A stretch of 61,775 bases of DNA from an uncultured Bacteroidales bacterium (GCA_937896895.1 CALBNV010000064.1:1-61775); one strand, 5' to 3'; numbered from the stretch's first letter, positions 1 to 8,263 are shown. Notes: a model not told the origin generated them from the sequence alone. Made by a program: numbers and translations.

Positions 1-135
1 TGCGGCCCTGCGGCTTGGCGGCGGCACGTTGTCTCCATGCGTGGAGACTCTCTTGGTTGTCAATCATCGAACGCCGCGCCTTATACCACACCCCAGCGGA
101 TAAGGCAAGGCGTTTCACTCATTTTCACCCGATGT

Positions 136-831
136 TTATCGCCAGCTTTCCGGGTAGTGCCACACATCCAGCGGGTTGATGATGTTCACAATGATGTTCA
201 GCGGCCAATCCACCACCAGGTGCACGATGCCGCCCGCAAGGTAGTTCAGCGGGTGCACCTTGCGTGCCGGGAGGTCCGCCATGTAGTCCCGCAACACGTA
301 GTCCTTCCCCAGTCTTGGCACCCACTGAGCGTAGACGTACAGGCGGTTTTCCAGCGAACCATCTATTTGGGATGCCGTCACCTTGGAGGCTCGTGTGAAG
401 TCGAATTCCTCCACCGGGATGTATGAAGGCGAACCCTTTTCGGTTGTGGAGTGCACCTGCACCATGATTTCCCGCCGCTCCGTGGGTTCTCCCACCGTTT
501 CCTCCGATGAGTAATTGTAGCCGACGCTGCGGAAAATGCAGTGCCACCGGTGCCATGCCGCCACATGCGTGATGGGCGCGTAGGCGAGCGTGGCGCGCTC
601 ATACAGCTTGCCGTCCAGCCGGTACAGCACGGTGTTCCGTATAGCATCCTCCCGCGCCTTTTCCGGCATATCTTTCTGATCCCAGTTCAGCAGGGCCACC
701 TCCGCCCCGCGGAGCCGGATATTGTCCCCGTAGTGGAAGGTCTCGCACGCGGAAAGCAGCAGCACCCCCGCCAGCAGGAAAAGGCGCACCAGCACCGCCG
801 GTGCGCCCTTTTTGCAAGCGTGTTCCATCAT
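136..831 (-). CDS. Uncharacterised lipoprotein
   Basis: A protein of about 231 residues that I do not recognise. It begins MMEHACKKGAP and has a hydrophobic stretch ending in the lipobox LLSAC near residue 31, so it should be a lipidated envelope protein. The C-terminal third carries a hydrophobic segment rich in Ile, Val and Leu (HLVVDWPLNIIVNIINP), possibly membrane-apposed. The start is placed just after the stop of the upstream dehydrogenase (839-841), which implies co-transcription. The open frame continues upstream but only as a shadow of the dehydrogenase. Base composition is GC-rich, with many CCC, GGC and CTG codons, unlike the AT-richer genes after 2.4 kb, so it probably shares the foreign origin suspected for the 3' half of the dehydrogenase. 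Confidence 0.6.
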   Translation of the reverse strand: MMEHACKKGAPAVLVRLFLLAGVLLLSACETFHYGDNIRLRGAEVALLNWDQKDMPEKAREDAIRNTVLYRLDGKLYERATLAYAPITHVAAWHRWHCIFRSVGYNYSSEETVGEPTERREIMVQVHSTTEKGSPSYIPVEEFDFTRASKVTASQIDGSLENRLYVYAQWVPRLGKDYVLRDYMADLPARKVHPLNYLAGGIVHLVVDWPLNIIVNIINPLDVWHYPESWR

Positions 832-838
832 CCCAAAC

Positions 839-2422
839 TCACATGGTGATGGCGAAGGCCAGCTTGGCATCAATGGTCTTGCGCAGGATTTCCACCAGGA
901 CATCGGAGACGGGCTTGTCCGTCTTGACGATGGCGAGGGAATCACCGCTGGCGTGGTCCGTGGGGGCCACGATGTTCTCGATGTTGATGCCGGCGTCCGA
1001 GAGGGTCTGGCCGATGGAGGCAACCACGCCCGGGCGGTCCGCATAGCGGAGCACGAGGGTGTTGCCGGGGAGGGCGGCGTACAGGTGCTTGAAGCCGCCG
1101 ATGCGGGAGACCACGGGGGTTTCGTCCACAATCATGCCGCGCACGCTGGTGATGGTTTCCTGCCCGGCGTCCTCGGTGTGGATGTCGATGGTGAGCTGGT
1201 CCTCGTAGAGCTTGTCGTCCATGGGTTCGCAGGCTTTGTAGACAATGCCGTGCTCCCGGAAGGAAGCCTCCGCCGCAGGGGGCATGAGCCCGTGCTCCGC
1301 GCCGGGAACGGCACCCTCCAGCACCCAGGGGGTGAACCACTTGCGGAAGCTGCGCAGGTTGTTGTAGAAGGTGCAGTCAATGCGGCGGATGGGCTTGCAG
1401 CCCGCGGCGTGGCAGCAGAGCTTGCCGAGCATGGCGGCCAGGTGCAGGTGCGCGGGGTTCAGGTCGTGCGGCATTTCCGCGTTCACCACGCATGAGGTGT
1501 CGCCCTGGGCGAAATAGGCGTGCATTTGGCTGGCGGCGCGCATGGCGGCCATCTTGTTGGCCTCCTTGGTGTTGGCTCCCAGGTGGGGCAGCATGATGTC
1601 TGCAATATCCGCGCTGGGCTGGTTGGCGGCGGTGTCCTTGGGGTGTACGTCCGTGCAGTAGATGATGTTCTTGCCCTCTCCCTTGGCGGCGCGCAGGGCG
1701 TCCTCGTCCACCACGCCGTAGCGGGCGCAGTTCACCAGCATGGCCCCGTCTTTCATCTTGCCGATGAGCTCCGCATTCACATAGTTCTTGGTGGCGGGGC
1801 CGCCCGGCACGTGGATGGAGATGATATCCGCGGTGGAGAATATCTCGCTCAGCTCGGCGGGCGTGGCGCCAATGTTGAGCGCGCGCTGGCGGGAGAGAAA
1901 GTGGTCGTAGCCGAGGACCTTGCACTCGAATCCCTGGAGACGCTTGACGAGCTGGCGGCCGATGTTGCCGAGGCCGATGATGCCGACGGTCTTTCCCGCA
2001 ATCTCGCGGCCTGGCAGTAAGGCCTGACCTTGGCAGCTGCGCGTGATTTTGTCGTTTTCGATGACATGGCGATATAGGCCTATCATCATGCAAATCGTCT
2101 CTTCCGCGACAGCCTCCGTCGAATAACCGGCTGCGTTCTTCACCAAGATGTCGCGACGCTTGCATTCTTCCATGTCGATGTGGTCAAGGCCGGTGAAGGC
2201 TATCGACAGCATCTTCAGATTCGGACAAGCATTAAAGAAGTCTTTGCGCAACGGCATGTTGCTTTCAACAACAATGTCGGCACCGGCGGCGCGTTCTATG
2301 TTAAGCTCAGGCCTCCTGTCGGCGTAAACCACGACATCATGACCTTGTTCCTTCAAATTCATACAGGCGCTCTCGATGGCTTCCACCGAAAGCCCCAATG
2401 GTTCCAAAAAGACTATTTTCAT
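839..2422 (-). CDS. D-3-phosphoglycerate dehydrogenase-like 2-hydroxyacid dehydrogenase, apparently composite
   Basis: A 527-residue NAD-dependent dehydrogenase. Known SerA enzymes oxidise 3-phosphoglycerate in the first step of serine synthesis. The order is: N-terminal catalytic-domain half (about 1-150), Rossmann motif GLGNIG, the conserved segments MKDGAMLVNCARYGVVDE and MLPHLGANTKEA, an intervening domain, then a C-terminal ACT domain (starting GNTLVLRYADRPGVVASIG). The start is MKIVFLEP at 2422; an earlier in-frame codon lies inside the promoter. Oddity: the first ~150 codons use AT-richer codons (TTG, GAA, AAT) and read like a short 2-hydroxyacid dehydrogenase, while the rest is strongly GC-rich and SerA-like. 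The switch falls between about 1900 and 2020, around the conserved Rossmann motif. This may be a chimeric join, so the full-length protein may not exist in nature. Confidence 0.7.
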   Translation of the reverse strand: MKIVFLEPLGLSVEAIESACMNLKEQGHDVVVYADRRPELNIERAAGADIVVESNMPLRKDFFNACPNLKMLSIAFTGLDHIDMEECKRRDILVKNAAGYSTEAVAEETICMMIGLYRHVIENDKITRSCQGQALLPGREIAGKTVGIIGLGNIGRQLVKRLQGFECKVLGYDHFLSRQRALNIGATPAELSEIFSTADIISIHVPGGPATKNYVNAELIGKMKDGAMLVNCARYGVVDEDALRAAKGEGKNIIYCTDVHPKDTAANQPSADIADIMLPHLGANTKEANKMAAMRAASQMHAYFAQGDTSCVVNAEMPHDLNPAHLHLAAMLGKLCCHAAGCKPIRRIDCTFYNNLRSFRKWFTPWVLEGAVPGAEHGLMPPAAEASFREHGIVYKACEPMDDKLYEDQLTIDIHTEDAGQETITSVRGMIVDETPVVSRIGGFKHLYAALPGNTLVLRYADRPGVVASIGQTLSDAGINIENIVAPTDHASGDSLAIVKTDKPVSDVLVEILRKTIDAKLAFAITM

Positions 2423-2448
2423 GTTCAACGTTTGATTTTTTTGACGCT

Positions 2449-2457
2449 GCAAAGATA
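2449..2457 (-). promoter_or_regulatory. Bacteroidota -7 promoter box of the dehydrogenase gene
   Basis: Minus strand reads TATCTTTGC, matching the known Bacteroidota sigma consensus TAnnTTTG, 27 bp before the chosen start at 2422. It supports MKIV as the true start and shows that the 5' end of this gene belongs to the Bacteroidota genome. Confidence 0.75.
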
Positions 2458-2671
2458 GTTTTTTTTAGCATGTCAGGACCATATCACCATAAAAACAAGG
2501 ATGAAATGTTGGAGGGATGATTCCGCCTTGGGCAAATATTTGTGTGATTATGTAAAACTAAAACCTGTGTTTTTAAACAGCAAACCAAAATGACTATGAA
2601 ACAAAGATTTATGGCCGGATGGAGAGTCCTGATACGGCCCTTTCATGCTACAAAAACATATTTGTTGGAGA

Positions 2672-3034
2672 CTATTGTTGTCCGTCGTCGGCACTCGCCC
2701 AATCGATGATCATGAACTCATCCATCAGGATCTGAGTGTAGGATTTCTTGGCTTTGTCGGTTTTGTCCTCATACTGAACGTTCTGGATGCTGCCTTCAAC
2801 AGCGATGCGCTTGCCTTTCCTCACAAGTTTCTCGACTTTTTCCGCCGTGCTTCCAAACGACACGATGGTGTGCCACTGCGTCTCCTCCACAAGCTCATGC
2901 TTCTCATTATAGTATTTCTCGTTTGTGGCAAGCCTGAACTTCGCCATCTTACGACCTTCGTTGTTGATAATCTTGATCTCAGGGTCTGATCCGGGACGCC
3001 CGATTAATTGTACTGAATTTCTTAGTGTTCCCAT
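2672..3034 (-). CDS. ssb: Single-stranded DNA-binding protein
   Basis: A 120-residue SSB with the OB fold of the family: N-terminal NSVQLIGRPGSDPEIK, the central WHTIVSFGSTAEKVEKLVRKGK region and IAVEGSIQNVQYED. It coats single-stranded DNA during replication, recombination and repair. The OB domain is complete, but the protein stops at DWASADDGQQ. The usual flexible tail and the acidic hydrophobic tip (DDIPF/DLPF type) that recruits partner proteins are missing. It is monocistronic, with a good -7 box at 3075-3083 and a perfect inverted repeat just upstream. The missing tip could mark an auxiliary SSB rather than the main replicative one. Confidence 0.9.
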   Translation of the reverse strand: MGTLRNSVQLIGRPGSDPEIKIINNEGRKMAKFRLATNEKYYNEKHELVEETQWHTIVSFGSTAEKVEKLVRKGKRIAVEGSIQNVQYEDKTDKAKKSYTQILMDEFMIIDWASADDGQQ

Positions 3035-3074
3035 AATTTTAATCTTTTGTCTGTTATTTTATTCTTTTGACACC

Positions 3075-3083
3075 GCAAAGTTA
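3075..3083 (-). promoter_or_regulatory. -7 promoter box of ssb
   Basis: Minus strand TAACTTTGC fits TAnnTTTG and lies about 40 bp upstream of the ssb start codon. Confidence 0.75.
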
Positions 3084-3098
3084 TCACTACTCAAAATT

Positions 3099-3121
3099 TT
3101 ATCCGTAATAAAAACGGATAA
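3099..3121. promoter_or_regulatory. Perfect inverted repeat upstream of the ssb promoter (candidate operator)
   Basis: TTATCCGT, a 7-base spacer, then ACGGATAA: an exact 8-bp palindromic pair. Its centre lies about 31 bp upstream of the centre of the ssb -7 box, overlapping where a -33 element would sit. No open frame covers it, so a protein-binding site is more likely than an RNA hairpin. No regulator is identified. Confidence 0.4.
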
Positions 3122-3432
3122 TCTTTTGCCGTGTTGATAAATTATTGACTGTCATTGTTTTTTAAAACAAAAATCATAGAAATCCTAAAAAAGACTTGTT
3201 AATAAGTTTTTAATAAAATTTTAACATTTGATTTCCGGAAATACGGCCTGTTTCCAAAGATTCTTTGAGATATTCAAATAATGTCTGTGTCTCAAATAGT
3301 TAATTGAAAATCAAAATGTTAATAAAATTTTACATTGCCTGATTTTCCTGAAAGAACAAATGACAGAAAATTCAAACAAATACTCCAAAAAACGCGGAAA
3401 TTACGCCGAATCAGGCTTTCAAATCAAAAAAC
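3122..3432. other. AT-rich intergenic stretch without a recognised gene
   Basis: About 310 bases of very AT-rich DNA between the ssb promoter region and the end of the phosphopantetheinyl transferase gene. I see no convincing open frame, RNA structure or strong terminator. Both flanking genes are on the minus strand, so this holds the 3' end of one unit and the upstream region of ssb. Confidence 0.6.
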
Positions 3433-4074
3433 CTAAATGAAATCCAAGTCGTTTATTTTGACGAAAATGTCGTTGAAAACATCAGAGGGAAGGATTTCGC
3501 TCGTGGCTATGGAAACGTATTTATCGCCAAATAACTTTGTATATAATTGACAATCAATATTATGCAAGATATTCTTAATGTCATCGGTGATGCCGGTGCC
3601 ATTGTATTTGAAAACAGCTTCTTTCTTCGTCCACAGCTCGATAAATGAAAACTCTTGATGCTCGCTTTCGTTGATTTTTTTCAGTTCGTCATCGTTTGAA
3701 ACGTATGCGGCGACATTCTTTTTGTATCTTGTAACATCTTCAATGTCAATGCCTAACGGCTGTTTTGAAAGACCTACCGCCACCGCTGTGCCACAATGAC
3801 TGATGCTGAAAAACAAATCTTGGTAATTTTTTAAGAAAGGCTTGCCGTGTTCATTATAAGAAAACTCCGGAAGGTTATTCAAAACGTGCTCTCTGCCACA
3901 TTCATCAATCAGCAGACGCACCAGCAAAACATAAGCCAAACCATTCTGTATCTTGCCTTTAGGAAATTTATACCTGAGCATCTGCTCTTTCCTCCATTCC
4001 GGCAAAAAACTTGCGCAACGACTTGTGAAATCATCGTTGAGAGTGTCTATATTGTTGAAAATCAGGATTCTCAC
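3433..4074 (-). CDS. 4'-phosphopantetheinyl transferase (Sfp type)
   Basis: A 213-residue enzyme of the Sfp/AcpT superfamily, which moves phosphopantetheine from CoA to a serine of acyl carrier proteins. Visible motifs: FFSISHCGTAVAVG (about 88-101), LGIDIEDV with the Mg-binding D110 and E112, and the signature FIELWTKKEAVFKYNG with E152 and K156. The length matches two-subdomain Sfp enzymes. It is the last gene of the gldF-gldG-DUF4340-yhcH-like operon, 12 bp after the previous stop. Whether it serves AcpS-type primary metabolism or a secondary pathway cannot be told from here; no polyketide or peptide synthetase is in the window. Confidence 0.88.
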   Translation of the reverse strand: MRILIFNNIDTLNDDFTSRCASFLPEWRKEQMLRYKFPKGKIQNGLAYVLLVRLLIDECGREHVLNNLPEFSYNEHGKPFLKNYQDLFFSISHCGTAVAVGLSKQPLGIDIEDVTRYKKNVAAYVSNDDELKKINESEHQEFSFIELWTKKEAVFKYNGTGITDDIKNILHNIDCQLYTKLFGDKYVSIATSEILPSDVFNDIFVKINDLDFI

Positions 4075-4086
4075 AAAATATTGTGC

Positions 4087-4536
4087 TTAAATTTTCACTT
4101 TGACGACAACTTTTTTCATTTTTTCAGGCTTGCCGGTGCAAAGCAATGGCTCATGGCCGTCATTCGGGAACAACACGGCAAAATAGCCTTTCCCGACAGT
4201 TATCTCCACGGCTTTGCCATCAGGATTTCTATAAAAAACTGCGTCAGTATCGGCCTTGTACTCAGAATATTGCTCGAGATTCTCAACCTGACAGACCAGG
4301 ATGCGTTCTTCTCCGTTCAACGGGAAATGAATATCCAAATGCTCCTTATGTGCTTCATAGTCAAGAGGATTGGTCTCTGCCGTCGTGACTTCTGAAACAT
4401 TGGCAATCACGTTATTATTGATATGGTGTTTCCCGATCTCGATGTCAGCGGTGGCATTTTTCAGGAACACAAGTCCTTCGTAAATGTCGGGAAGCCCCTT
4501 GTATCTTTCGAGGTTTTCTATCTTGTCGTAAATCAT
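4087..4536 (-). CDS. YhcH/YjgK/YiaL (DUF386) family protein
   Basis: A 149-residue single-domain beta-sandwich protein of the YhcH/YjgK/YiaL family, whose relatives lie in sialic-acid and sugar-acid operons and are thought to act on sugar anomers or metal-bound sugars. Family features are the opening MIYDKIENLERY, HKEHLDIHFPLNGEE (a His/Glu/His metal-site region) and GYFAVLFPNDGHEPLL. It starts one base after the stop of the DUF4340 gene and precedes the PPTase gene by 12 bp, so it is translated from the gldF operon. No sugar pathway genes are adjacent, so the substrate is open. Confidence 0.85.
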   Translation of the reverse strand: MIYDKIENLERYKGLPDIYEGLVFLKNATADIEIGKHHINNNVIANVSEVTTAETNPLDYEAHKEHLDIHFPLNGEERILVCQVENLEQYSEYKADTDAVFYRNPDGKAVEITVGKGYFAVLFPNDGHEPLLCTGKPEKMKKVVVKVKI

Positions 4537-4537
4537 A

Positions 4538-5665
4538 CTACTTTGATTCTACGGTCTCTAACTCCTTGTAAGAGATCACCTTAACTGGTTCATGATTGTC
4601 AAGCCGGTAGTATTTAGCCGGTTTCAGGATTTTCCCGAAGACGAATTTCTGAATCAAGACGAACTCGTTGTTTTCGCTCAAGAGTGCATACTGATGGTCG
4701 GGGTCGGTGACGATTTTATTGATTTCAGGATTGTCGAGTTCCTCAATGTCATAGTCATACAAGTCGGCGTTTGCCAGCAGCCTGAATGTGGTGACCGTGC
4801 GGCTTTCGCCGTCTTTTGTCACGACTGTAAGCCTCTGCTGGAAAGGCGAGTTGATGATTGAGTCGCGACGGTGACCGCTGACATCGGTGAGGAACGACTC
4901 GAAACGCACTTCGTTGAATGATGACATCAAGTTGAGGACTCTAAGTGTGTCATATTCAATGTCTTTACCATCTAAAGATTGCATCTTGAACTGGTATCTG
5001 CCGTTTTCGGTGATGATGAAGCTGTTTGTGGGGTCGTCGTTTATCTCAAGTTTAACGGATTGAATGTCAGCCATTTTGCTGTTGAAGACGATATGGTCGC
5101 GCCAGTCAATCGGGTTAGCCGAGAAACGCGAGCTGATGAAACCTCTAAATCCGTGTATATGAACGATATAGGCTTTATCGGCCCCTTCTTTCAGAACAAA
5201 TGAGCCGTTGTTGTCCTGTGTGTCGTCGCCGACATAAAACACTTTTGTGCGTGCCTCGTGCTTGAAGAGTTTGATTCTGTTGAACAGATTGATGCGCGGC
5301 ACTATCTGGTAAACCTCGACTTTTATGTTGTTGCTTGCCATTCTTGTAATCACGTTGTCTGACTTTTTCAACGACACAGGCATTCTGATTCTCAGTCTGT
5401 TGAGTGTTGTGAGCATGTCGTTGACAAGACGCTGTGATGCCTGATACTGGTTATCAACCATCCAGCCGTCTCCGGTGCGTTCGAGCAACACGCGGTGGTC
5501 GCGTTTGTCGGCGAAGAAAAGCTTTGTGATGGATGCCGTGTCATAAACGGTGAAATCAGCCTCCTCACCGCGGATTGTGGTGAGATAACGGTTGTTCCAG
5601 ATGAAAACGCCGGCGATGATGACTAACAGCGCGGCGATGATGATTGCTAAAGTATTCTTTTTCAT
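4538..5665 (-). CDS. DUF4340 domain protein linked to GldFG
   Basis: A 375-residue protein with one N-terminal membrane anchor (about residues 6-24) and a large periplasmic part with the repeated beta motifs of DUF4340 (for example LFFADKRDHRVLLERTGDGWMVD). Genes of this family commonly follow gldG-like ABC auxiliary genes in many bacteria and are thought to be periplasmic parts of the same transporter; the role is not established. It overlaps gldG by 4 bp, which implies translational coupling. No catalytic motif is visible. Confidence 0.8.
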   Translation of the reverse strand: MKKNTLAIIIAALLVIIAGVFIWNNRYLTTIRGEEADFTVYDTASITKLFFADKRDHRVLLERTGDGWMVDNQYQASQRLVNDMLTTLNRLRIRMPVSLKKSDNVITRMASNNIKVEVYQIVPRINLFNRIKLFKHEARTKVFYVGDDTQDNNGSFVLKEGADKAYIVHIHGFRGFISSRFSANPIDWRDHIVFNSKMADIQSVKLEINDDPTNSFIITENGRYQFKMQSLDGKDIEYDTLRVLNLMSSFNEVRFESFLTDVSGHRRDSIINSPFQQRLTVVTKDGESRTVTTFRLLANADLYDYDIEELDNPEINKIVTDPDHQYALLSENNEFVLIQKFVFGKILKPAKYYRLDNHEPVKVISYKELETVESK

Positions 5666-7425
5666 TTGTTATATTTTTTCTTTCTGATGAATGCCATGAC
5701 TAATCCGAACAAGACAATCACGACGCTTGGCAGCACGACGTTCACGACCTGCCACATCGTCTGCCGGCTGTTGATCTTGTTCATGTCGAGGAGACGTATC
5801 TTCAACTCACGGGAGTGGATGCTGATAAGTCCTTCGCCATCAACGAGATAACTGATTGCATTTTCAATGAACTGTTTGTTACCGTATGTATTGTTCGTGT
5901 ATTGGTCGTAACCTAAGGGTAACGGCGAGCCGACGCGTTTATTGTTTTTCTTCGCGAAATCGAGCTGTGCGAGCTGGTTTCGGGTGATGTCGCCGTCAGC
6001 GACGACAATCATCGAGGTCGGGACGCTCTCGTTTTTGAACGCTATCTCATTGGAACTCAACAGTTCGGCTGGCAGTCTGTTTTCGTAAAGTGAACTGAAT
6101 TTTCCGTTGAGGAGATATGCTGTCACCTGGCCTTTCTTCGGGAACATCTGCGCGTTGGGGCGTTCATTAAGGATGTTGAGCGAGATATAGACAGGTGCCG
6201 ATGAGATCTTTGTGTAGTCTGATGTCTTCAGCAGTGGTATCTTCTGGATTTCGGGTGCCGATGTCGTTGTCTCGAGCGAGCCTGTGAAGTCGGATTTTAC
6301 CGCTTCGAGGTTTTTCACAATAGGGTGTTGTGACGCCGGGCTGAGCAGCGGGAAGTAATACCACGGCAGCAGCACGCTCTGCATGTTGTTGCCCTGTCCG
6401 GTCACGAGGCCTATCTGTGCGCACGGGTAGGCGAGCAGCAGGTTGTTGTTGAGGCGCACGCCGTATTTGAAGAGTTGGTCGTCGAGGTTGACATCGAGTG
6501 TGGTACCCATCATCGACTCGGCACTCTTCAGGCTGTCCATGTCGGCCTTGACGTGGTCGAGCAACCACAGCACCTTGCCGCCATACATGACATACTGGTC
6601 GATGATGAACTTGTCCTTTTCGGAAAACGGCAGCGTCGGCTTGGCAATGACGACGGCATCGTATATCGGCTTGACGACGATGTTGCTGTCGCGGTCGTAG
6701 TCGCGGTGTGTCAGCGCGGTCATCTTCTCGTCCAGCGAGACGCGTCTTAAGGTGTATTTTTGGGCGAGGGTGTTCGCGATGTCATACACTTCGGCATCGT
6801 TCAGCTCGCCGTGTCCTTCGATGAATGCCACGCTTGACGACTTGCCTTCTGTGATGTCTTTTATCGCGCTTATGAGTTTATATTCAAGGTCTTGCGACGA
6901 GTTGTTGAGGATGGTCTCCTGTCTCTGTCCCGACTGCGCTGACAGCAGATCGACAGCCAACTCTCTCTCGTGGAAACTCACCAACACGCCCGGCCATATC
7001 ATGATCTGCTGCACGCCGTTGTTGGTCTGCATGGTGGCGGTGTAGGGGTTGAGGCCGCTCTGATAAAGAATCTTATATGTCTCGTCGCGTTCGCTCGGGT
7101 CGTTGCTTACCGATGGGTTAATAAATTCATAATCAATGAATTTTGAGTAAGCACGGAACTCATCGAGCATCTCTTTCGTCTCTTTGCGCAGTTTCTTGAA
7201 GCCCGCCGGGAACTCGCCTTCGAGATAAACGCGGAAATACACATAGTCGTCGAGGTTGCTGAGAATCTCTTTCGACGTGTCGGAGAGTGTATAACGTTTC
7301 TCGGAAGTGAGGTCGAAACGTGTGTATAAAAATGAGCCGATGACATTAACCATCACTATGATTACCAATGTGATAACCAATGAGACAATCTCGTTTTTCT
7401 TGATGTTTTTTCTCTTGTTCTCCAT
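5662..7425 (-). CDS. gldG: GldG, auxiliary membrane component of the gliding-type ABC transporter
   Basis: A 587-residue protein of the GldG/ABC_transp_aux family: N-terminal membrane helix (about 13-35), a long extracytoplasmic region with the family phrases RYTLSDTSKEIL, AFIEGHGEL and GGKVLWLLDHVKADMDSL, and a C-terminal membrane helix (about 558-580) followed by a short basic tail. In Flavobacterium, GldA-GldF-GldG form an ABC system needed for gliding. The start is MENKRKN, fixed by a strong ribosome binding site at 7428-7434; the earlier ATG would place that site inside the gene. It overlaps the DUF4340 gene by 4 bp. No gldA ATPase lies nearby, consistent with its usual separate location. 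Gliding itself cannot be inferred. Confidence 0.88.
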   Translation of the reverse strand: MENKRKNIKKNEIVSLVITLVIIVMVNVIGSFLYTRFDLTSEKRYTLSDTSKEILSNLDDYVYFRVYLEGEFPAGFKKLRKETKEMLDEFRAYSKFIDYEFINPSVSNDPSERDETYKILYQSGLNPYTATMQTNNGVQQIMIWPGVLVSFHERELAVDLLSAQSGQRQETILNNSSQDLEYKLISAIKDITEGKSSSVAFIEGHGELNDAEVYDIANTLAQKYTLRRVSLDEKMTALTHRDYDRDSNIVVKPIYDAVVIAKPTLPFSEKDKFIIDQYVMYGGKVLWLLDHVKADMDSLKSAESMMGTTLDVNLDDQLFKYGVRLNNNLLLAYPCAQIGLVTGQGNNMQSVLLPWYYFPLLSPASQHPIVKNLEAVKSDFTGSLETTTSAPEIQKIPLLKTSDYTKISSAPVYISLNILNERPNAQMFPKKGQVTAYLLNGKFSSLYENRLPAELLSSNEIAFKNESVPTSMIVVADGDITRNQLAQLDFAKKNNKRVGSPLPLGYDQYTNNTYGNKQFIENAISYLVDGEGLISIHSRELKIRLLDMNKINSRQTMWQVVNVVLPSVVIVLFGLVMAFIRKKKYNK

Positions 7426-7427
7426 AT

Positions 7428-7434
7428 CACCTCC
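7428..7434 (-). promoter_or_regulatory. Ribosome binding site that fixes the gldG start
   Basis: Minus strand GGAGGTG directly before AT-ATG. Such a strong Shine-Dalgarno sequence is unusual in this window, where most genes have only A/T-rich leaders. It overlaps the gldF stop, so gldG translation re-initiates there. Confidence 0.6.
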
Positions 7435-8165
7435 TACCATTTGCGACTTGACAAAGTGAGTTTTGTCAGGCTTAAGAATAAAACAATCACACTGATGAAA
7501 TAAAGCAGGTCACGGGTGTCGATGACGCCGCGGCTCATGGAGCTGTAATGCGCCGACATTCCGAGTTGCTGGATGAAGAGGTCGATTTTCCCGAACAGGG
7601 CCATCGAGTAGATCAGGTCGAAGCCGATGTAGAAGAAACCGCAGAGAAACACCGACAGGATGAATGCAAGTATCTGATTGTTAGTGATTGAGCTGCAGAA
7701 GATGCCTATCGAGACGAATGTAGCGCTGAGGAAGAACAGTCCGATGTATGAACCCCAGATGCCGCCGTGGTCGATGTTGCCGACGGGCATCGCGAGCTGT
7801 GACACTGAGATGTAATAGATGAATGTCGGGATGAGGGCGAGGATCACGAGGGCGACGCCGGCAAGGTATTTCGCTCCGACGATCTGCCAGTCGGACAGCG
7901 GCTTGGTGAGCAGCATCTCGATGGTGCCGGTGCGGCGTTCTTCGGCGAACGAGCGCATCGTGACCGCCGGCACGAGGAACAGGAACACCCACGGTGCGAG
8001 GATGAAAAGGCTGTCGAGCGTCGCGTAGCCATACGTCATGATGTTGAAGTCACTCTTGAAAACCCACAGGAAAAGTCCGGTGATGAGCAGGAAGACCACT
8101 ACCACCATTATCCCGATGAGTGAACTTAGGAAGTTACTAATCTCTTTCCTGAAAAGTGCGTACAT
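7434..8165 (-). CDS. gldF: GldF, ABC transporter permease
   Basis: A 243-residue ABC-2 type permease with about six membrane helices: one near 15-37, FILAPWVFLFLVPAVTM, VALVILALIPTFIYYISV, a pair around 140-180 and a last helix near 215-235. The cytosolic loop MRSFAEERRTGTIEMLLTKP is the conserved ABC-2/GldF signature. It is the first gene of the operon, with a -7 box at 8191-8199, and is followed directly by gldG. Its ATPase partner (GldA type) is not in the window. Confidence 0.88.
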   Translation of the reverse strand: MYALFRKEISNFLSSLIGIMVVVVFLLITGLFLWVFKSDFNIMTYGYATLDSLFILAPWVFLFLVPAVTMRSFAEERRTGTIEMLLTKPLSDWQIVGAKYLAGVALVILALIPTFIYYISVSQLAMPVGNIDHGGIWGSYIGLFFLSATFVSIGIFCSSITNNQILAFILSVFLCGFFYIGFDLIYSMALFGKIDLFIQQLGMSAHYSSMSRGVIDTRDLLYFISVIVLFLSLTKLTLSSRKW

Positions 8166-8190
8166 TTTTTTGCCTTTGAAAATTAATTTT

Positions 8191-8199
8191 GCAAAAATA
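8191..8199 (-). promoter_or_regulatory. -7 promoter box of the gldF operon
   Basis: Minus strand TATTTTTGC matches TAnnTTTG, about 30 bp before gldF. It drives gldF, gldG, DUF4340, yhcH-like and PPTase genes, and lies divergent to the promoter at 8264. Confidence 0.7.
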
Positions 8200-8263
8200 C
8201 TAATTTTTCACGAGGGACAAAACCATAATTTTTCAAAAACGTAATTTATGTACGAAAAAACCT

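Noticed and set aside
31..48. Hairpin GTCTCCA-TGCG-TGGAGAC as terminator of the first lipoprotein gene
   Set aside because: A perfect 7-bp stem, but no T-run follows on either strand and it lies about 90 bases beyond the stop; not convincing.
832..1131. N-terminal extension of the first lipoprotein through the dehydrogenase 3' end
   Set aside because: The extension is Pro/Ser/Thr-rich shadow sequence; the signal peptide begins only at 831.
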